64,000 bases of DNA from Gallionella sp. (GTDB lineage Bacteria > Pseudomonadota > Gammaproteobacteria > Burkholderiales > Gallionellaceae). Below, piece by piece: positions 29,528 to 39,098 of the stretch. The translations under genes were made by a program, and so were the position numbers. The notes under the pieces are model-generated. The model was not told the origin of the DNA, did not search any database, and was given only the letters and a program-made list of their open reading frames with translations. Each line of letters opens with the position of its first letter. Position 1 is the stretch's first letter. The DNA lies in NCBI GenBank assembly GCA_028714075.1, contig JAQTMZ010000005.1:162090-226089 (forward strand). Direction: 5' to 3'.

Positions 29528-30286
29528 ATGCCGGGCGGGATTAAATTGAATACGGGCCTGATCAAATGGTTTTATCAGGCGCTGGTATATAGCCTGTCCC
29601 GCTGGTCGCTTTTCAGGCTGTCTCCGATACGCGAAGAACTGCTGAACCAGCTCGAATCGGCGGGGGGCAGGTCGCTGGGCCTGGTCGGGGCGATAGGCAT
29701 TCTTTCCGGCACCGTCATTATCGACCAATCGGTCAGGATGGTGGGGGCGGCCGGAGAGGTTCCAGTGAAGCTGCTGAGCTGGACATTGTTCGGCGAGGCG
29801 GGGGCGCTTGCGGTCGGGTTTCTTGTCGCCGCGCGGGTTGCGCCGACCATGGGGGCGGATCTGGCGTTGATGCGCTTTCGCGGCGAATTAAAGCATCTTG
29901 CCGCAATCAATATTCCCGTCGCGGATTATCTCGTCGTTCCGCGCGTCGTCTCGCTGATTTTTGTAAGCGCGCTGCTGGCAGTTTATTTTATGGCTTGCAC
30001 CCTGTTGGGCGGGATGCTGATCGCCTCGTTCTTGCGGGATTTTTCGTTCCTGCCGCAACTGGCGCGCTTCTTTGAAATTGTGAGCCCGCTGGGCATCCTC
30101 ATCGCCATCCTGAAATGCAGCCTGTTCGGCGGGGTGGTGGCGCTGATATCCTGCTACTACGGCCTGGCGGTAGAGCGCGATGCCAAGCGTCTCTCGCAGG
30201 CCGGCAGCGAGGCGTTGACCCGCAGCCTGCTGGCCTTGGGGGTGCTGGACGTGGGAGCCGTGCTGCTTTCGGCGATGCTCGAATAG
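29528..30286 (+). CDS. mlaE: MlaE-family ABC lipid-transport permease
   Basis: A protein of 252 residues from the ATG at 29528 with GAGGAG upstream. It matches MlaE permeases: IREELLNQLESAGGRSLGLVG near the start, GAIGILSGTVIIDQ, FGEAGALAVGFLVAARVAP, and a C-terminal CSLFGGVVALISCYYG. About five membrane segments. MlaE works with an ATPase (MlaF) and an MCE protein (MlaD) to move phospholipid between membranes. Here the MlaF-like and MlaD genes are 9 kb downstream, separated by five CHAT/caspase-related genes. Confidence 0.85.
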   Translation: MPGGIKLNTGLIKWFYQALVYSLSRWSLFRLSPIREELLNQLESAGGRSLGLVGAIGILSGTVIIDQSVRMVGAAGEVPVKLLSWTLFGEAGALAVGFLVAARVAPTMGADLALMRFRGELKHLAAINIPVADYLVVPRVVSLIFVSALLAVYFMACTLLGGMLIASFLRDFSFLPQLARFFEIVSPLGILIAILKCSLFGGVVALISCYYGLAVERDAKRLSQAGSEALTRSLLALGVLDVGAVLLSAMLE

Positions 30287-30372
30287 CGGGGCAAAAAACA
30301 GTCGGCAGGATTGATGGCATAACAGGCATTGCATGGGGCCGATCTGATATAACAATAAAAGGAGTTCTCATT

Positions 30373-31227
30373 ATGATTTCATTTTTCTCATCGGCGTGGC
30401 GGCGCCCTCTGGCTGCGGGCATGTTGGCATTATTCTTGTTGCCATCGGTCGCAACCGCCGCCGATGCACCGCCGGACAAGGATGCAGCCGAATCGCCCGG
30501 TGCCGAATCGTCCGGTGCGGAGGCGCCGCAACCCAAATTTATCTGGGGCATCCTGATTAAATTCGCCGCGTCCAAGGCATTCGAGATATTTTCCGAGTGG
30601 GCCTTCAAGAACATGTTTCAAGGCATGGCATCGTCCCTGACGTTTACGCGCGATGCGGCGGTATCCGCACCCGGTGCAGCGGCGCTTGCGCCCGCCCAGA
30701 AGAGCGCCACGCCCATCGTGCCCAACATTACCGACAGCGCGCCCGCTGCGCCGCTGGTGGCCGAAAGCGGCAGGGAGAACTATCAGGGTGTCCATCTCGC
30801 ATTGCTGGTTTTGCAGCCTGACGGCCAGATGTTCAAAGTGCGGCCGATCAGCGAGGGATTCAAATCGGGAGAGAAATTCCGTATCCGTCTGGGCGCGACG
30901 TTCGATGGCGAATTGTCGCTCGACAATATCGATCCACAAGGCAAGCGCGGGCGCCTCTATCCGGCCAATGCCGAACAGGTGGTAAAGATCAGGAGCTCGA
31001 CCCCGGTAATCTTGCCGCTGGACAAGGACAGCTATTTCGAATTTGACGATGTCGCGGGCGAAGAAAAGCTCGTCATCACCCTGCGCGACCCGCGCGCGCA
31101 GGGCGAGGCCGTCGCGCAGGCTCCGGTGCACCGCCAGGAAAACGCACAGGGCACGGGTTTGTTGCAGGAAGTCGCGGCGGGGAAATATGCGGCCATTGCC
31201 GAATCGATTGCGCTACAGCACCGGTAA
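30373..31227 (+). CDS. Exported DUF4384-like protein
   Basis: A 284-residue protein with a signal peptide (PLAAGMLALFLLPSVATAAD, cleavage near residue 30), then an Ala/Pro/Glu-rich stretch (SPGAESSGAEAPQP), a possible membrane-interacting helix near 55-85 and a C-terminal beta domain. That domain has FKSGEKFRIRLGATFDGEL, GRLYPANAEQVV and DSYFEFDD, the arrangement seen in DUF4384 domains of the caspase at 33733-35343. AAGGAG lies before the ATG. It may be a partner or regulator of the caspase/CHAT proteins; function unknown. Confidence 0.6.
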   Translation: MISFFSSAWRRPLAAGMLALFLLPSVATAADAPPDKDAAESPGAESSGAEAPQPKFIWGILIKFAASKAFEIFSEWAFKNMFQGMASSLTFTRDAAVSAPGAAALAPAQKSATPIVPNITDSAPAAPLVAESGRENYQGVHLALLVLQPDGQMFKVRPISEGFKSGEKFRIRLGATFDGELSLDNIDPQGKRGRLYPANAEQVVKIRSSTPVILPLDKDSYFEFDDVAGEEKLVITLRDPRAQGEAVAQAPVHRQENAQGTGLLQEVAAGKYAAIAESIALQHR

Positions 31228-31298
31228 TAAAACAGATGTATTGATGTTGCACGGGAATCCGGGGGTAATCTGGGGGTAAATTTCATAAGGAGATCATC

Positions 31299-33680
31299 AT
31301 GTCACCGAAATTTAAAATTTATTCTGTTCTGTTTGCGGTAATTTTGTTGTCCGGTTGTGCCACGGATCTGATGGGAAAAAAGGGGTCGGCGATGATGGCC
31401 GCGCGTTATGGCGATCTCGAAAAGCATGCCCTTGAAGAGGTGCCGGACATGGCCAAGAGCAAGACGGTCAAGCTGTTTCCTCTGTGCATGGCTTATGCGA
31501 AACTAAAAAAATACAACAAACTGTTTCCCTGTCTCGACCAGGTGGAGGTTAACGTCAAGAACGGCGACACCAATATGGTCGACATAGAGCAAATGGAAAA
31601 AGACAGCCCGTTCATGATGGGGTTGGCGAAGATGGGTTCGGGCATGGCAGGCGTGAGCCTGGAGCAGGATGTGTCGCCGTACCTTTACATCATGCGTGCC
31701 GAGGCATTCATGGATATCGGCGAGTATGGCAAGGCGGTCGAGGATGCCAAGCGAGGAATCGCGGCGAAACCCAAGCAGTGGAACCTCGAGAAATGGCACG
31801 AGATCAATACGCTCGGCGCGCTGACACTGGCCTATGCGTTGGGAGGTGACCGGGAAAAAGCCTTCGCGCATGCCAAGCAAATGGAGGCGATCAGCACTTC
31901 TTATCCACACGGCTTGCTGGCCATAGACAAGCATGTCTGGCTGGCCAAAACCTACGTGGCACTGGGCGAATACCAGCGCGCCCTGCATTTCATGGAAATA
32001 AAGGAGAGCTTCTTTGACGGCTTTGCGCGGGGCGTTGCCGACGCGATGGTGGGTTCGTCCACGCGTGGCGAAAGCATGTGGGAATTCCAGATGTTGCCAG
32101 CCGAATTTTTGCGCTACAAGTGCCAGTTCGAGGTGGGCAAGTTCAAGGAGGCCAAGGCGGGCTATGACGAGTTGCTGAAAAAATCCAAGATTCGCGACAA
32201 CGGCGACATTTACTGGCTGATCCTGTTTGACCGCGGCCGCATCGCGGAGAAGGAAGGCGACCTGAAAGGAGCGGCAGGCTATTACCGTCAGGCGGTGGAC
32301 GTGATCGAACAGCAACGCTCCACCATCAACACCGAGACCAGCAAGATCGGTTTCGTCGGCGACAAGCAGGCGGTGTACCGGCAACTGGTTGCCGCACTGT
32401 TTGCCGACCGGCAATATGCCGCAGCGTTCGAATATGTCGAGCGTTCCAAATCGCGCGCGCTGGTGGACATGCTCGCCGCGAAGCAGGATTTTGCCGTGGT
32501 GAGCGGCGATCCCGACAAGGTCAAGAACCTGCTGGCGATGGCCAGCAATGCCGAAATAGAAGCGATGTTGCAAGGCGCTGTCACGGAGAAGCCGCAGACC
32601 CGCAGCCTGGTCGTCAGCGCCCGGCAGCAGCTGCAAGGCGAATCACCCGAGCTGGCTTCGCTGATCAACGTTTCTTCGCTGGCGACCTCCGAGATACAGG
32701 CGCTGATTCCGCCGGATGAGGCGCTGATCGAGTACTACTACAACGCGCCCGATCTCATCGCTTTCGTTCTCACCGACAAGGGGCTAAGTGCCGTCCGGCT
32801 CGACAGCGGCAGCCTGCTGGAGAGTGTGCGCCAGTATCGCAAGCAACTCGAAAGCGCCAACACCGTTGGCTACCTTGATCTGTCTAAGCAGTTATACAAT
32901 CAACTGCTACGCCCCGTTGTCGCTCAAATCAATGTCAAAAAACTCATCATCGTCGCGCACGGCCCGCTGCACTACCTGCCGTTCAATGCGCTGCACGACG
33001 GGCAGGATTACCTGATCGAACGCTACAGCCTGCGCATGTTGCCCAGCGCCAGCGTCCTCAAGTATCTGCGCGCCGAACCGGTAGCCAAGCAGGGAAACCT
33101 TCTTGCATTCGGCAACCCCGACCTCGGCAACCCGCAGTTCGACCTTGCCTACGCACAGGACGAGGCTATCGCCATCACCAAGAATCGCCCGCAATCCAAG
33201 GTGCTGCTGCGCAAAGACGCCAATGAAACCGCCTTACGGCAATACGGCGGCGGGTTCCGCTACCTGCACTTCGCCACTCACGGCGAATTTAATGCCGATG
33301 CTCCGCTCAAGTCTGCCTTGCGGCTGGCCAAAGACGAGCAGAGTGACGGCCTGCTGACCGTGGATAAACTTTATTCGATCAAGCTGGATGCCGATCTGGT
33401 CACCCTCAGCGCGTGCGAGACGGGGCTGGGCAAGATCGCCAACGGCGACGACGTGGTGGGGCTGACGCGCGGCTTCCTTTATGCCGGCAGCCGTTCCATT
33501 GTCGCCAGCTTGTGGCAGGTTGACGATTTGGCGACCTCGTACCTGATGACCAGGTTCTACGATAATTTGCAGCAGACCGACAAGCGCGAAGCATTACGCC
33601 AGGCGCAACTGGACACACGGAAGAAATATGCGCATCCGTTCTATTGGGCGGCGTTTCAAATAACCGGAAGTGCGCAATAG
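31299..33680 (+). CDS. TPR-CHAT protease-like lipoprotein
   Basis: A 793-residue protein. The N-terminus ILLSGCATD is a lipobox, so it is probably a lipoprotein. Residues 60-400 are helical TPR-like repeats (e.g. YLYIMRAEAFMDIGEYGKAV, YVALGEYQRALHFME). The C-terminal CHAT domain (caspase-fold, separin-like) has the catalytic dyad intact: His661 in FATHGEF and Cys706 in SACETGLG, followed by GLTRGFLYAGSRSIVASLW. CHAT proteases in other bacteria are activated by partner proteins and cut specific targets. An envelope location is inferred from the lipobox. It stands directly upstream of a caspase gene, so two caspase-fold families are co-encoded. Confidence 0.85.
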   Translation: MSPKFKIYSVLFAVILLSGCATDLMGKKGSAMMAARYGDLEKHALEEVPDMAKSKTVKLFPLCMAYAKLKKYNKLFPCLDQVEVNVKNGDTNMVDIEQMEKDSPFMMGLAKMGSGMAGVSLEQDVSPYLYIMRAEAFMDIGEYGKAVEDAKRGIAAKPKQWNLEKWHEINTLGALTLAYALGGDREKAFAHAKQMEAISTSYPHGLLAIDKHVWLAKTYVALGEYQRALHFMEIKESFFDGFARGVADAMVGSSTRGESMWEFQMLPAEFLRYKCQFEVGKFKEAKAGYDELLKKSKIRDNGDIYWLILFDRGRIAEKEGDLKGAAGYYRQAVDVIEQQRSTINTETSKIGFVGDKQAVYRQLVAALFADRQYAAAFEYVERSKSRALVDMLAAKQDFAVVSGDPDKVKNLLAMASNAEIEAMLQGAVTEKPQTRSLVVSARQQLQGESPELASLINVSSLATSEIQALIPPDEALIEYYYNAPDLIAFVLTDKGLSAVRLDSGSLLESVRQYRKQLESANTVGYLDLSKQLYNQLLRPVVAQINVKKLIIVAHGPLHYLPFNALHDGQDYLIERYSLRMLPSASVLKYLRAEPVAKQGNLLAFGNPDLGNPQFDLAYAQDEAIAITKNRPQSKVLLRKDANETALRQYGGGFRYLHFATHGEFNADAPLKSALRLAKDEQSDGLLTVDKLYSIKLDADLVTLSACETGLGKIANGDDVVGLTRGFLYAGSRSIVASLWQVDDLATSYLMTRFYDNLQQTDKREALRQAQLDTRKKYAHPFYWAAFQITGSAQ

Positions 33681-33732
33681 CGGGCGTTGCGTGCCAGTTT
33701 TGATGCTATGGAATCAATGAAGGAACAGTGAT

Positions 33733-35343
33733 ATGAAGAAATACCTGATCGGTTTTTTGATTCTTTTTGGGTTAATTGCGACCGGATCGGCGCGTGCGGA
33801 AATCCACGCGCTGATCATGACGATCAGCGATTATCAGGGGGGCATTCCCAAGCTGAAAGGGGTTGTGCGCGATGTCGAGAGCGCCCGCTCGATTGCCCGG
33901 CTGATGGGGGTGAAGGACGAGAATACGCAGTGGCTGCATGACGAGCAATTGACGCTGGAAGGGATGAAACTTGCCTTCGATGAACTGGATAAGCGCGTTG
34001 TTTCAGGCGACAAGGTGTTCATTTATTACTCCGGCCACGGTGGCAGGCAAATCGTCCATGACCCGGAAGAGCGCTGCGCCGAATCTCTGGTCACCGTGAA
34101 CGGGTACGGTTTTACCGATGCCGAAATGGAGACCCGTCTTAAAAAATTGTCCGACCGCACGCAGAAAATCATCACCCTGTTCGACGCCTGCCATTCGGGT
34201 GGGGTTGTGACGCGCGCAATACAAGATGAAGACGCAAAGTTCGTACCCAAGTTCTGGACCAAAGGCGGCAGCGAATCTTGCGAGAAGCCGGTCAATGTCC
34301 TTACGCGCGGCATCAAGCTGGCGTCAAGTTCGGCAGGCAGCGGCGCAAAGAACTATATTTATATCGCGGCCGCCAACGACAACGAAATCTCGCTTGACCA
34401 GCCGGGTAAGGGTGGTGTGGCTACCCAGGCGTGGCTGGAGTGCATGTCCGGCAAGGCCGAGGATTCGGACAGGAGCGGCGGGTTGACCGTCGAGGAAATT
34501 CAGGTTTGCGCGCAGGAAAAAATCAACACCCAGATGAAAAATGTGCAAGGGTTTTTGCCGCAGCACATCAACGTAATCGGCAATCCCCAATTGGTGATGA
34601 CGCTGGCGGGCAAGAGTCCGGATGCGCCGCAGGAACCGTCCGTGCAAATTACCAATGCGCAGCCTGTTGTGTCGCCAGTCACCCAGCCGATTACACAACC
34701 GATCACACAGCCGATCACACAGTCGACAACACAGCCGACAACACAGCCGACAACACAGCCGGTTGCGCCGCCTGTGCCTCAACCCGTCCTGCCGGTTCAG
34801 CGCGAAGCCGAAGCTCCCGCCACCCTACTGGATATTTATAACGGCAAAGATGACCGCCGCACGGTGGAAATCACGCCGGTTAAAAACAAGTTAAAAATCG
34901 GCAGCGATAAATTCAGCTTCAGTCTTCGTTCCAGCCATGCGGGGTATTTGTACCTGCTGATGGTCGGCTCCGATGGCAAGACCTTTGACCTGCTGTTTCC
35001 CAACAAGCTGGATGGGGACAATTACATACAGGCCGGGCAAACCGTGCGGTTCCCGCGCACCAGTTGGGAAGTCATCGCCCAGGGTCCGGCCGGCAAGGAT
35101 CATATTCTCGCCATCGTGGCCGACGCGCCGCGCGACCTGACCAAGCTATCCATTACCAACGCCGGGCCTTTCTCCGTGGTATCCGCGACGCAGGGCGGCA
35201 AGCGCGGCATCCAGCTGGTGACTTCAACGCCTACCGCTGCGGTACAGAACGAGTGCGGCAGCACCGGTAAACGTAATCTTGCAGTAGCGCAAGTTTGCTC
35301 GGATGCCTATGGGGCCGCGATGGCGGCGGTGGAAGAGGAGTAA
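33733..35343 (+). CDS. Exported caspase-like protease with DUF4384 domain
   Basis: A 536-residue protein with a signal peptide (cleavage near ARA-EI, residue 22). The C14 caspase p20 fold has His102 in YYSGHGG and Cys153 in DACHSGG, both intact. A low-complexity linker near 316-343 has seven XTQP units coded by a 12-bp DNA repeat. The C-terminal DUF4384-like domain has FSFSLRSSHAGYLYLLMVG, LLFPNKLDGDNYI and ILAIVADAPRD. Secreted bacterial caspases generally cut after Arg/Lys (orthocaspase-like); specificity here is unknown. The DUF4384 domain is also present at 30373-31227 and 53111-53662, which suggests pairing or swapping. Confidence 0.85.
   Translation: MKKYLIGFLILFGLIATGSARAEIHALIMTISDYQGGIPKLKGVVRDVESARSIARLMGVKDENTQWLHDEQLTLEGMKLAFDELDKRVVSGDKVFIYYSGHGGRQIVHDPEERCAESLVTVNGYGFTDAEMETRLKKLSDRTQKIITLFDACHSGGVVTRAIQDEDAKFVPKFWTKGGSESCEKPVNVLTRGIKLASSSAGSGAKNYIYIAAANDNEISLDQPGKGGVATQAWLECMSGKAEDSDRSGGLTVEEIQVCAQEKINTQMKNVQGFLPQHINVIGNPQLVMTLAGKSPDAPQEPSVQITNAQPVVSPVTQPITQPITQPITQSTTQPTTQPTTQPVAPPVPQPVLPVQREAEAPATLLDIYNGKDDRRTVEITPVKNKLKIGSDKFSFSLRSSHAGYLYLLMVGSDGKTFDLLFPNKLDGDNYIQAGQTVRFPRTSWEVIAQGPAGKDHILAIVADAPRDLTKLSITNAGPFSVVSATQGGKRGIQLVTSTPTAAVQNECGSTGKRNLAVAQVCSDAYGAAMAAVEEE
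34678..34761 (+). repeat. 12-bp in-frame minisatellite
   Basis: Seven tandem 12-base units (ATC/ACA ACA CAG CCG type) encode V/I/T-TQP repeats linking caspase and DUF4384 domains. Such arrays change length readily by slippage. Confidence 0.85.
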
Positions 35344-35378
35344 CCAGCATTACGATATTTGACCCACAGGGAAACAAA

Positions 35379-37226
35379 GTGAAAGCGTTAAAAATTATCC
35401 TGCTGGCGCTGGCATTCATCGCGTATCAGGCTCACGCCGATGAAGAACGCAACCTCGCCGTCAAGCAGGTGAACAACGCCGTGAGCGAACAACGCATCGC
35501 GCTGGTCATCGGCAACGGCGCGTACACCAGTTCTCCGCTCAAAAACCCGGTCAACGACGCCAAGGACATGGCGAAAAAATTGCGCGGCTTGGGTTTTGTC
35601 GTCATCGAACGCAGCAACCTGCAAACCAAACAAATCGGCGCAACGCTCCGCGAATTCCGCAGCAAGCTCGTACCTGGCGCAGTCGCACTGGTGTTCTACG
35701 CCGGGCACGGGCTCCAGATCAAAGGCGACAACTACCTGCCCGCTGTAGATGCCGACATCAACTCCGAAGAAGACGTGCCCAACCAGAGCCTCGCGGTGAA
35801 ACAAATCATGGACGTGCTCGACGAATCCAAGACCCGCCTCAACCTGGTGTTCCTCGATGCCTGTCGCAACAACCCTTACGCGCGCAGTTTCCGTTCCGCA
35901 GACAAAGGGCTGGCGCGCGTCAGCGCCCCGTCCGGCACGTTGATCTCCTATGCCACCCGACCGGGCAGCGTTGCGGCGGATGGAGGCGGGCGCAACGGCC
36001 TGTACACCAGCAAACTGCTCGCGCAAATGAACAGCACCGTCCAGATCGAACAAGCCCTCAAACGTGTCGTCACCGAAGTCAAGGCCGCCTCGCAAGGCAA
36101 ACAGGAACCGTGGATGGAAGGCAGCATCGAGGGGGACTTCTGTTTTGCCGGATGCGCGGCGAGTGGCGGTGCGCAGGTAGCGAGTTTGGCGCCTGCGCCT
36201 GTGGTGCAGAATATTCCCGTCACCGACGACGCGGAAGGCATCCTCTGGCAAGCTGCCGAGAGCAGCGGTATCGAGGAAGATGTCCGCACCTATTTGCGCC
36301 AATACCCCAATGGAAGGTACGTTGCCTTGGCCAATGCCCGCATCCAGACATTTGCCGATGACGCTGTCCAGACGATGTTGCAGAAGGAACAAGATGTATG
36401 GCAGGCGGCTGGGAAGGCAAACACCGAAGCGGGCTATCAAGAATATCTAAAAGCTTACCCGGCAGGACGATTTGTCGCGCTTGTGTCGGGGCGACTGGAA
36501 AAACTCAAGAGTGACCAAGAGCCGCAATTCTGGCAACAGGCGCAAACCGGAGGAAGTGCCCAGGCCATACAGGCTTACCTCGACAAATACCCCAGCGGCA
36601 GCTACGTCGCCGCCGCACGGGAGAAACTCGCCGCCATCAAAAAAGCCGAAGACGAAATGAAACCGGGCAAGGTATTTCGCGATTGCCCGGACTGCCCCGA
36701 GATGGTCATCCTGCCCAAATCTTTCGCGATGGGTAAATACGAAGTCACCCAGAGCCAGTGGAAAGCCATCATGGGCAACAACCCCAGCAAATTCAGCAAC
36801 TGCGGCGACACCTGCCCGGTGGAAAACGTAAGCTGGAACGACGCCCAGGAATTCATCCAGAAGCTCAATACCAAGACCGGCAAACAATACCGCCTGCCGA
36901 CCGAAGCCGAATGGGAATATGCCTGCTATGGCGGCAGCCAGAGCGAATACTGCGGCGGCAACAACCTTGATGCGGTGGGGTGGGCGGGCAGCAGAACTCA
37001 TCCTGCTGGACAGAAGCAAGCCAACGGCTACGGCCTGTACGACATGAGCGGCAACGTGTGGGAATGGGCGAGCGACTGCTGGGAAGGAGACTGCGCGAAG
37101 CGTGTTCTTCGCGGTGCCTCATGGGGCGGCCTTTCGCCGGGCGGGCGCGCGGCCGCCCGCAACTGGAGCGGCCCGGCGGACCGGTTCAACTACGGCGGTT
37201 TCCGTCTTGTCAGGACGCTGCCGTAA
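35379..37226 (+). CDS. Exported caspase with YL-YP linker modules and SUMF1/FGE-like domain (copy 1)
   Basis: A 615-residue protein from GTG 35379 with AGGGA upstream; the leader GACCCACAGG...GTGAAAGCGTTA is shared by the other two copies. Signal peptide MKALKIILLALAFIAYQAHA. Caspase domain 35-260 with His110 (YAGHG) and Cys162 (DACRNN). Three ~45-residue modules (W-A...Y-x-x-YL-x-x-YP-x-G-x-Y/F-x-A) span 288-425. The C-terminal 427-614 region is SUMF1/FGE-like (C-type lectin fold): EMVILPKSFAMGKYEVTQ, YRLPTEAEWEYACYGG, GYGLYDMSGNVWEWA, ending GGFRLVRTLP. It is compact, lacking the usual insert between MG and the YEVT motif. No FGE cysteine pair for formylglycine formation could be confirmed, so it is more likely a binding module. 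Confidence 0.87.
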   Translation: MKALKIILLALAFIAYQAHADEERNLAVKQVNNAVSEQRIALVIGNGAYTSSPLKNPVNDAKDMAKKLRGLGFVVIERSNLQTKQIGATLREFRSKLVPGAVALVFYAGHGLQIKGDNYLPAVDADINSEEDVPNQSLAVKQIMDVLDESKTRLNLVFLDACRNNPYARSFRSADKGLARVSAPSGTLISYATRPGSVAADGGGRNGLYTSKLLAQMNSTVQIEQALKRVVTEVKAASQGKQEPWMEGSIEGDFCFAGCAASGGAQVASLAPAPVVQNIPVTDDAEGILWQAAESSGIEEDVRTYLRQYPNGRYVALANARIQTFADDAVQTMLQKEQDVWQAAGKANTEAGYQEYLKAYPAGRFVALVSGRLEKLKSDQEPQFWQQAQTGGSAQAIQAYLDKYPSGSYVAAAREKLAAIKKAEDEMKPGKVFRDCPDCPEMVILPKSFAMGKYEVTQSQWKAIMGNNPSKFSNCGDTCPVENVSWNDAQEFIQKLNTKTGKQYRLPTEAEWEYACYGGSQSEYCGGNNLDAVGWAGSRTHPAGQKQANGYGLYDMSGNVWEWASDCWEGDCAKRVLRGASWGGLSPGGRAAARNWSGPADRFNYGGFRLVRTLP

Positions 37227-37475
37227 CGGAACGTGGCGAGGCGAAGTGGAGAGCAGGTAGCCCGGTAGGATGCGCTGAGGCACGAAGCGCATCGTTCGCT
37301 GGCGCAATAAGTGTTTTTCACGTTTGCCCTTTCTCCCGCTTGCGGGGGAAAGTTGGATAGGGGGAATTGATGCGGCTTGCAGGCTCACCACATCCTACGG
37401 CATGAAAACGGTTTGCCGTATTTTTTGGTTTTAGCAAGCAAGAGTAAGAATTGAAATAATCGCACGAGGAACGGG
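37227..37475. other. Intergenic region with palindromic repeats
   Basis: Contains a common dispersed pattern (GTAGCCCGGTAGGATGCGCT... CGAAGCGCATC) at about 37257-37295 and a Y-shaped CCCTTTCTCCCGC...GCGGGGGAAAG element at about 37324-37366. No gene. Confidence 0.5.
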
Positions 37476-39098
37476 ATGAATATATTGCGCCAATCTTTGC
37501 TTGCAACACTTGCACTGCTTGTGCTGCTGACATGCATCGGCCCGACAGCGGCTGAAGAGGGGCGCAACCTGCGCGTTGCAGACACGGTGAAGGATAAGCG
37601 CATCGCGCTAGTCATCGGCAACGCCAAATATCGCGAGAGCACGCTCAAAAACCCGGTCAACGATGCGCTCGCGATGGCCAAGGCGTTGCGCGCGTTCGGC
37701 TTCGAGGTGATCGAGCGCACCGATGTCACGCAGAAGGAGATGAACCGCGCCATCACCCAGTTCGGGCAGAAGTTATCCGGCGGCGGGGTGGGGCTGTTTT
37801 ACTACGCGGGACACGGCATGCAGGTGCGCGGCAAGAATTTCTTGGTGCCGGTCGACGCGGTAATCGAAGGGGAGCAGGCGGTGCGCAGCGAGTCGGTCGA
37901 TCTCGATCTGGTGATGGATCAATTGGCCACCGCGCGGGTCGGGATGGTCATCCTCGATGCGTGCCGCAACAATCCGTTCGAGCGCAGCTTCCGCAGCGGT
38001 ACGGGGGGCGGCCTGGCGCAGGTCGATGCGCCCAAGGGCGTGCTGGTCGCCTATGCGACGGCGCCCGGCAAGGTGGCTGCCGACGGAACCGGCAAGAATG
38101 GGTTGTACACCTCGGAACTGTTGCGCGCGCTCGAAGAGCCCGGCAGGCGTATCGAGGATGTGTTCAAACAGGTGCGCAGGAATGTGGCCAGCGCCACCAA
38201 CGATCAGCAAATTCCCTGGGAATCCTCGTCATTGACCGGCGATTTCTTTTTCGTTGCGCCCGCACAAATACCTGCGGCTACCAATGCGGCTGTTGAAACG
38301 CAGCCGGGCGGAGCCACCGATTCGGCGCTGCTCGAACTGGAAATGTGGAAATCGGTGAAGGACAGCGCCGTTGCCGCAGATTTTGAGGAGTACCTCAAGC
38401 AATATCCGGAAGGGAAATTCGCCGGTCTGGCGCATGCCCGTATAGAGCGGCTCAATCAGGCGGCATCTTCAGCGGCCGAGCAGGCGCGGCTGCATGAGGC
38501 GGACTTGGCGGGCAAGTGGAAATTCGGCCGCTCGCACGGTACGTTGCTGGCGCCCGCCGGGCATCTTTGCGATGTGGAACTGCTGCTCGCCAAGGGAACC
38601 TTCGGTAATGTCATCAAAGCCTGCCACAGCAACGAATCTTTCTGGCGTTTGAACGGGGATAAGCTGGAATTTGTCGGCAGCACCGGCCGCGTTACGACAG
38701 TTTTTTCAAAAAACGAACAGGGCTATTGGGAAGGCGCTTTCATCGGTATGGGCAATTTGTTTTCGGATGTGATCCATTACCTGAAGCGGGATTTGGCCAA
38801 GCTCCATGACGGTGTGTGGAGCGGTGAGCTGGAAACCTATGGCGGCTTATTTAATTCGCCGGTCAAGGTCAGCCTTGAAGTCACCGTCAACAACGGGCAG
38901 ATTTCCGGCAGTGTTTTTATGTACGGCGAAAATCGAACCCTGTCGGGGCGGGTGGATAAAAATGGCGATCTGGTGGATGCCAAACTGATTGGCTCTCTGC
39001 AAGGCTATACTCTGCATGGCAAGCTGTGGGAAGCGGACGGCGAGGGCGCGATGGGTTGGAAGTTGCGTTTTAAGCTAACGAGAAAAACCGGTAACTGA
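37476..39098 (+). CDS. Exported caspase-like protease with YL-YP module and beta-rich tail
   Basis: A 540-residue protein with a signal peptide (LLATLALLVLLTCIGPTAAE, cleavage about residue 27). The caspase domain has His113 (YYAGHG) and Cys163 (DACRNN). One YL-YP linker module (LELEMWKSVKDS...FEEYLKQYPEGKFAGLAHAR) is at about 287-325. The last 180 residues are not recognised; they include CDVELLLAKGTFGNVIKAC and repeated beta-strand-like stretches (WSGELETYGG, GQISGSVFMYGE), perhaps a carbohydrate- or lipid-binding fold. It is the most diverged of the four linker-type caspases. Confidence 0.83.
   Translation: MNILRQSLLATLALLVLLTCIGPTAAEEGRNLRVADTVKDKRIALVIGNAKYRESTLKNPVNDALAMAKALRAFGFEVIERTDVTQKEMNRAITQFGQKLSGGGVGLFYYAGHGMQVRGKNFLVPVDAVIEGEQAVRSESVDLDLVMDQLATARVGMVILDACRNNPFERSFRSGTGGGLAQVDAPKGVLVAYATAPGKVAADGTGKNGLYTSELLRALEEPGRRIEDVFKQVRRNVASATNDQQIPWESSSLTGDFFFVAPAQIPAATNAAVETQPGGATDSALLELEMWKSVKDSAVAADFEEYLKQYPEGKFAGLAHARIERLNQAASSAAEQARLHEADLAGKWKFGRSHGTLLAPAGHLCDVELLLAKGTFGNVIKACHSNESFWRLNGDKLEFVGSTGRVTTVFSKNEQGYWEGAFIGMGNLFSDVIHYLKRDLAKLHDGVWSGELETYGGLFNSPVKVSLEVTVNNGQISGSVFMYGENRTLSGRVDKNGDLVDAKLIGSLQGYTLHGKLWEADGEGAMGWKLRFKLTRKTGN

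Noticed and set aside
35379..37226. Functional formylglycine-generating (sulfatase-modifying) enzyme
   Set aside because: The SUMF1-like domain is compact and I could not place the active-site cysteines, and no sulfatase gene is nearby; a binding role is more likely.
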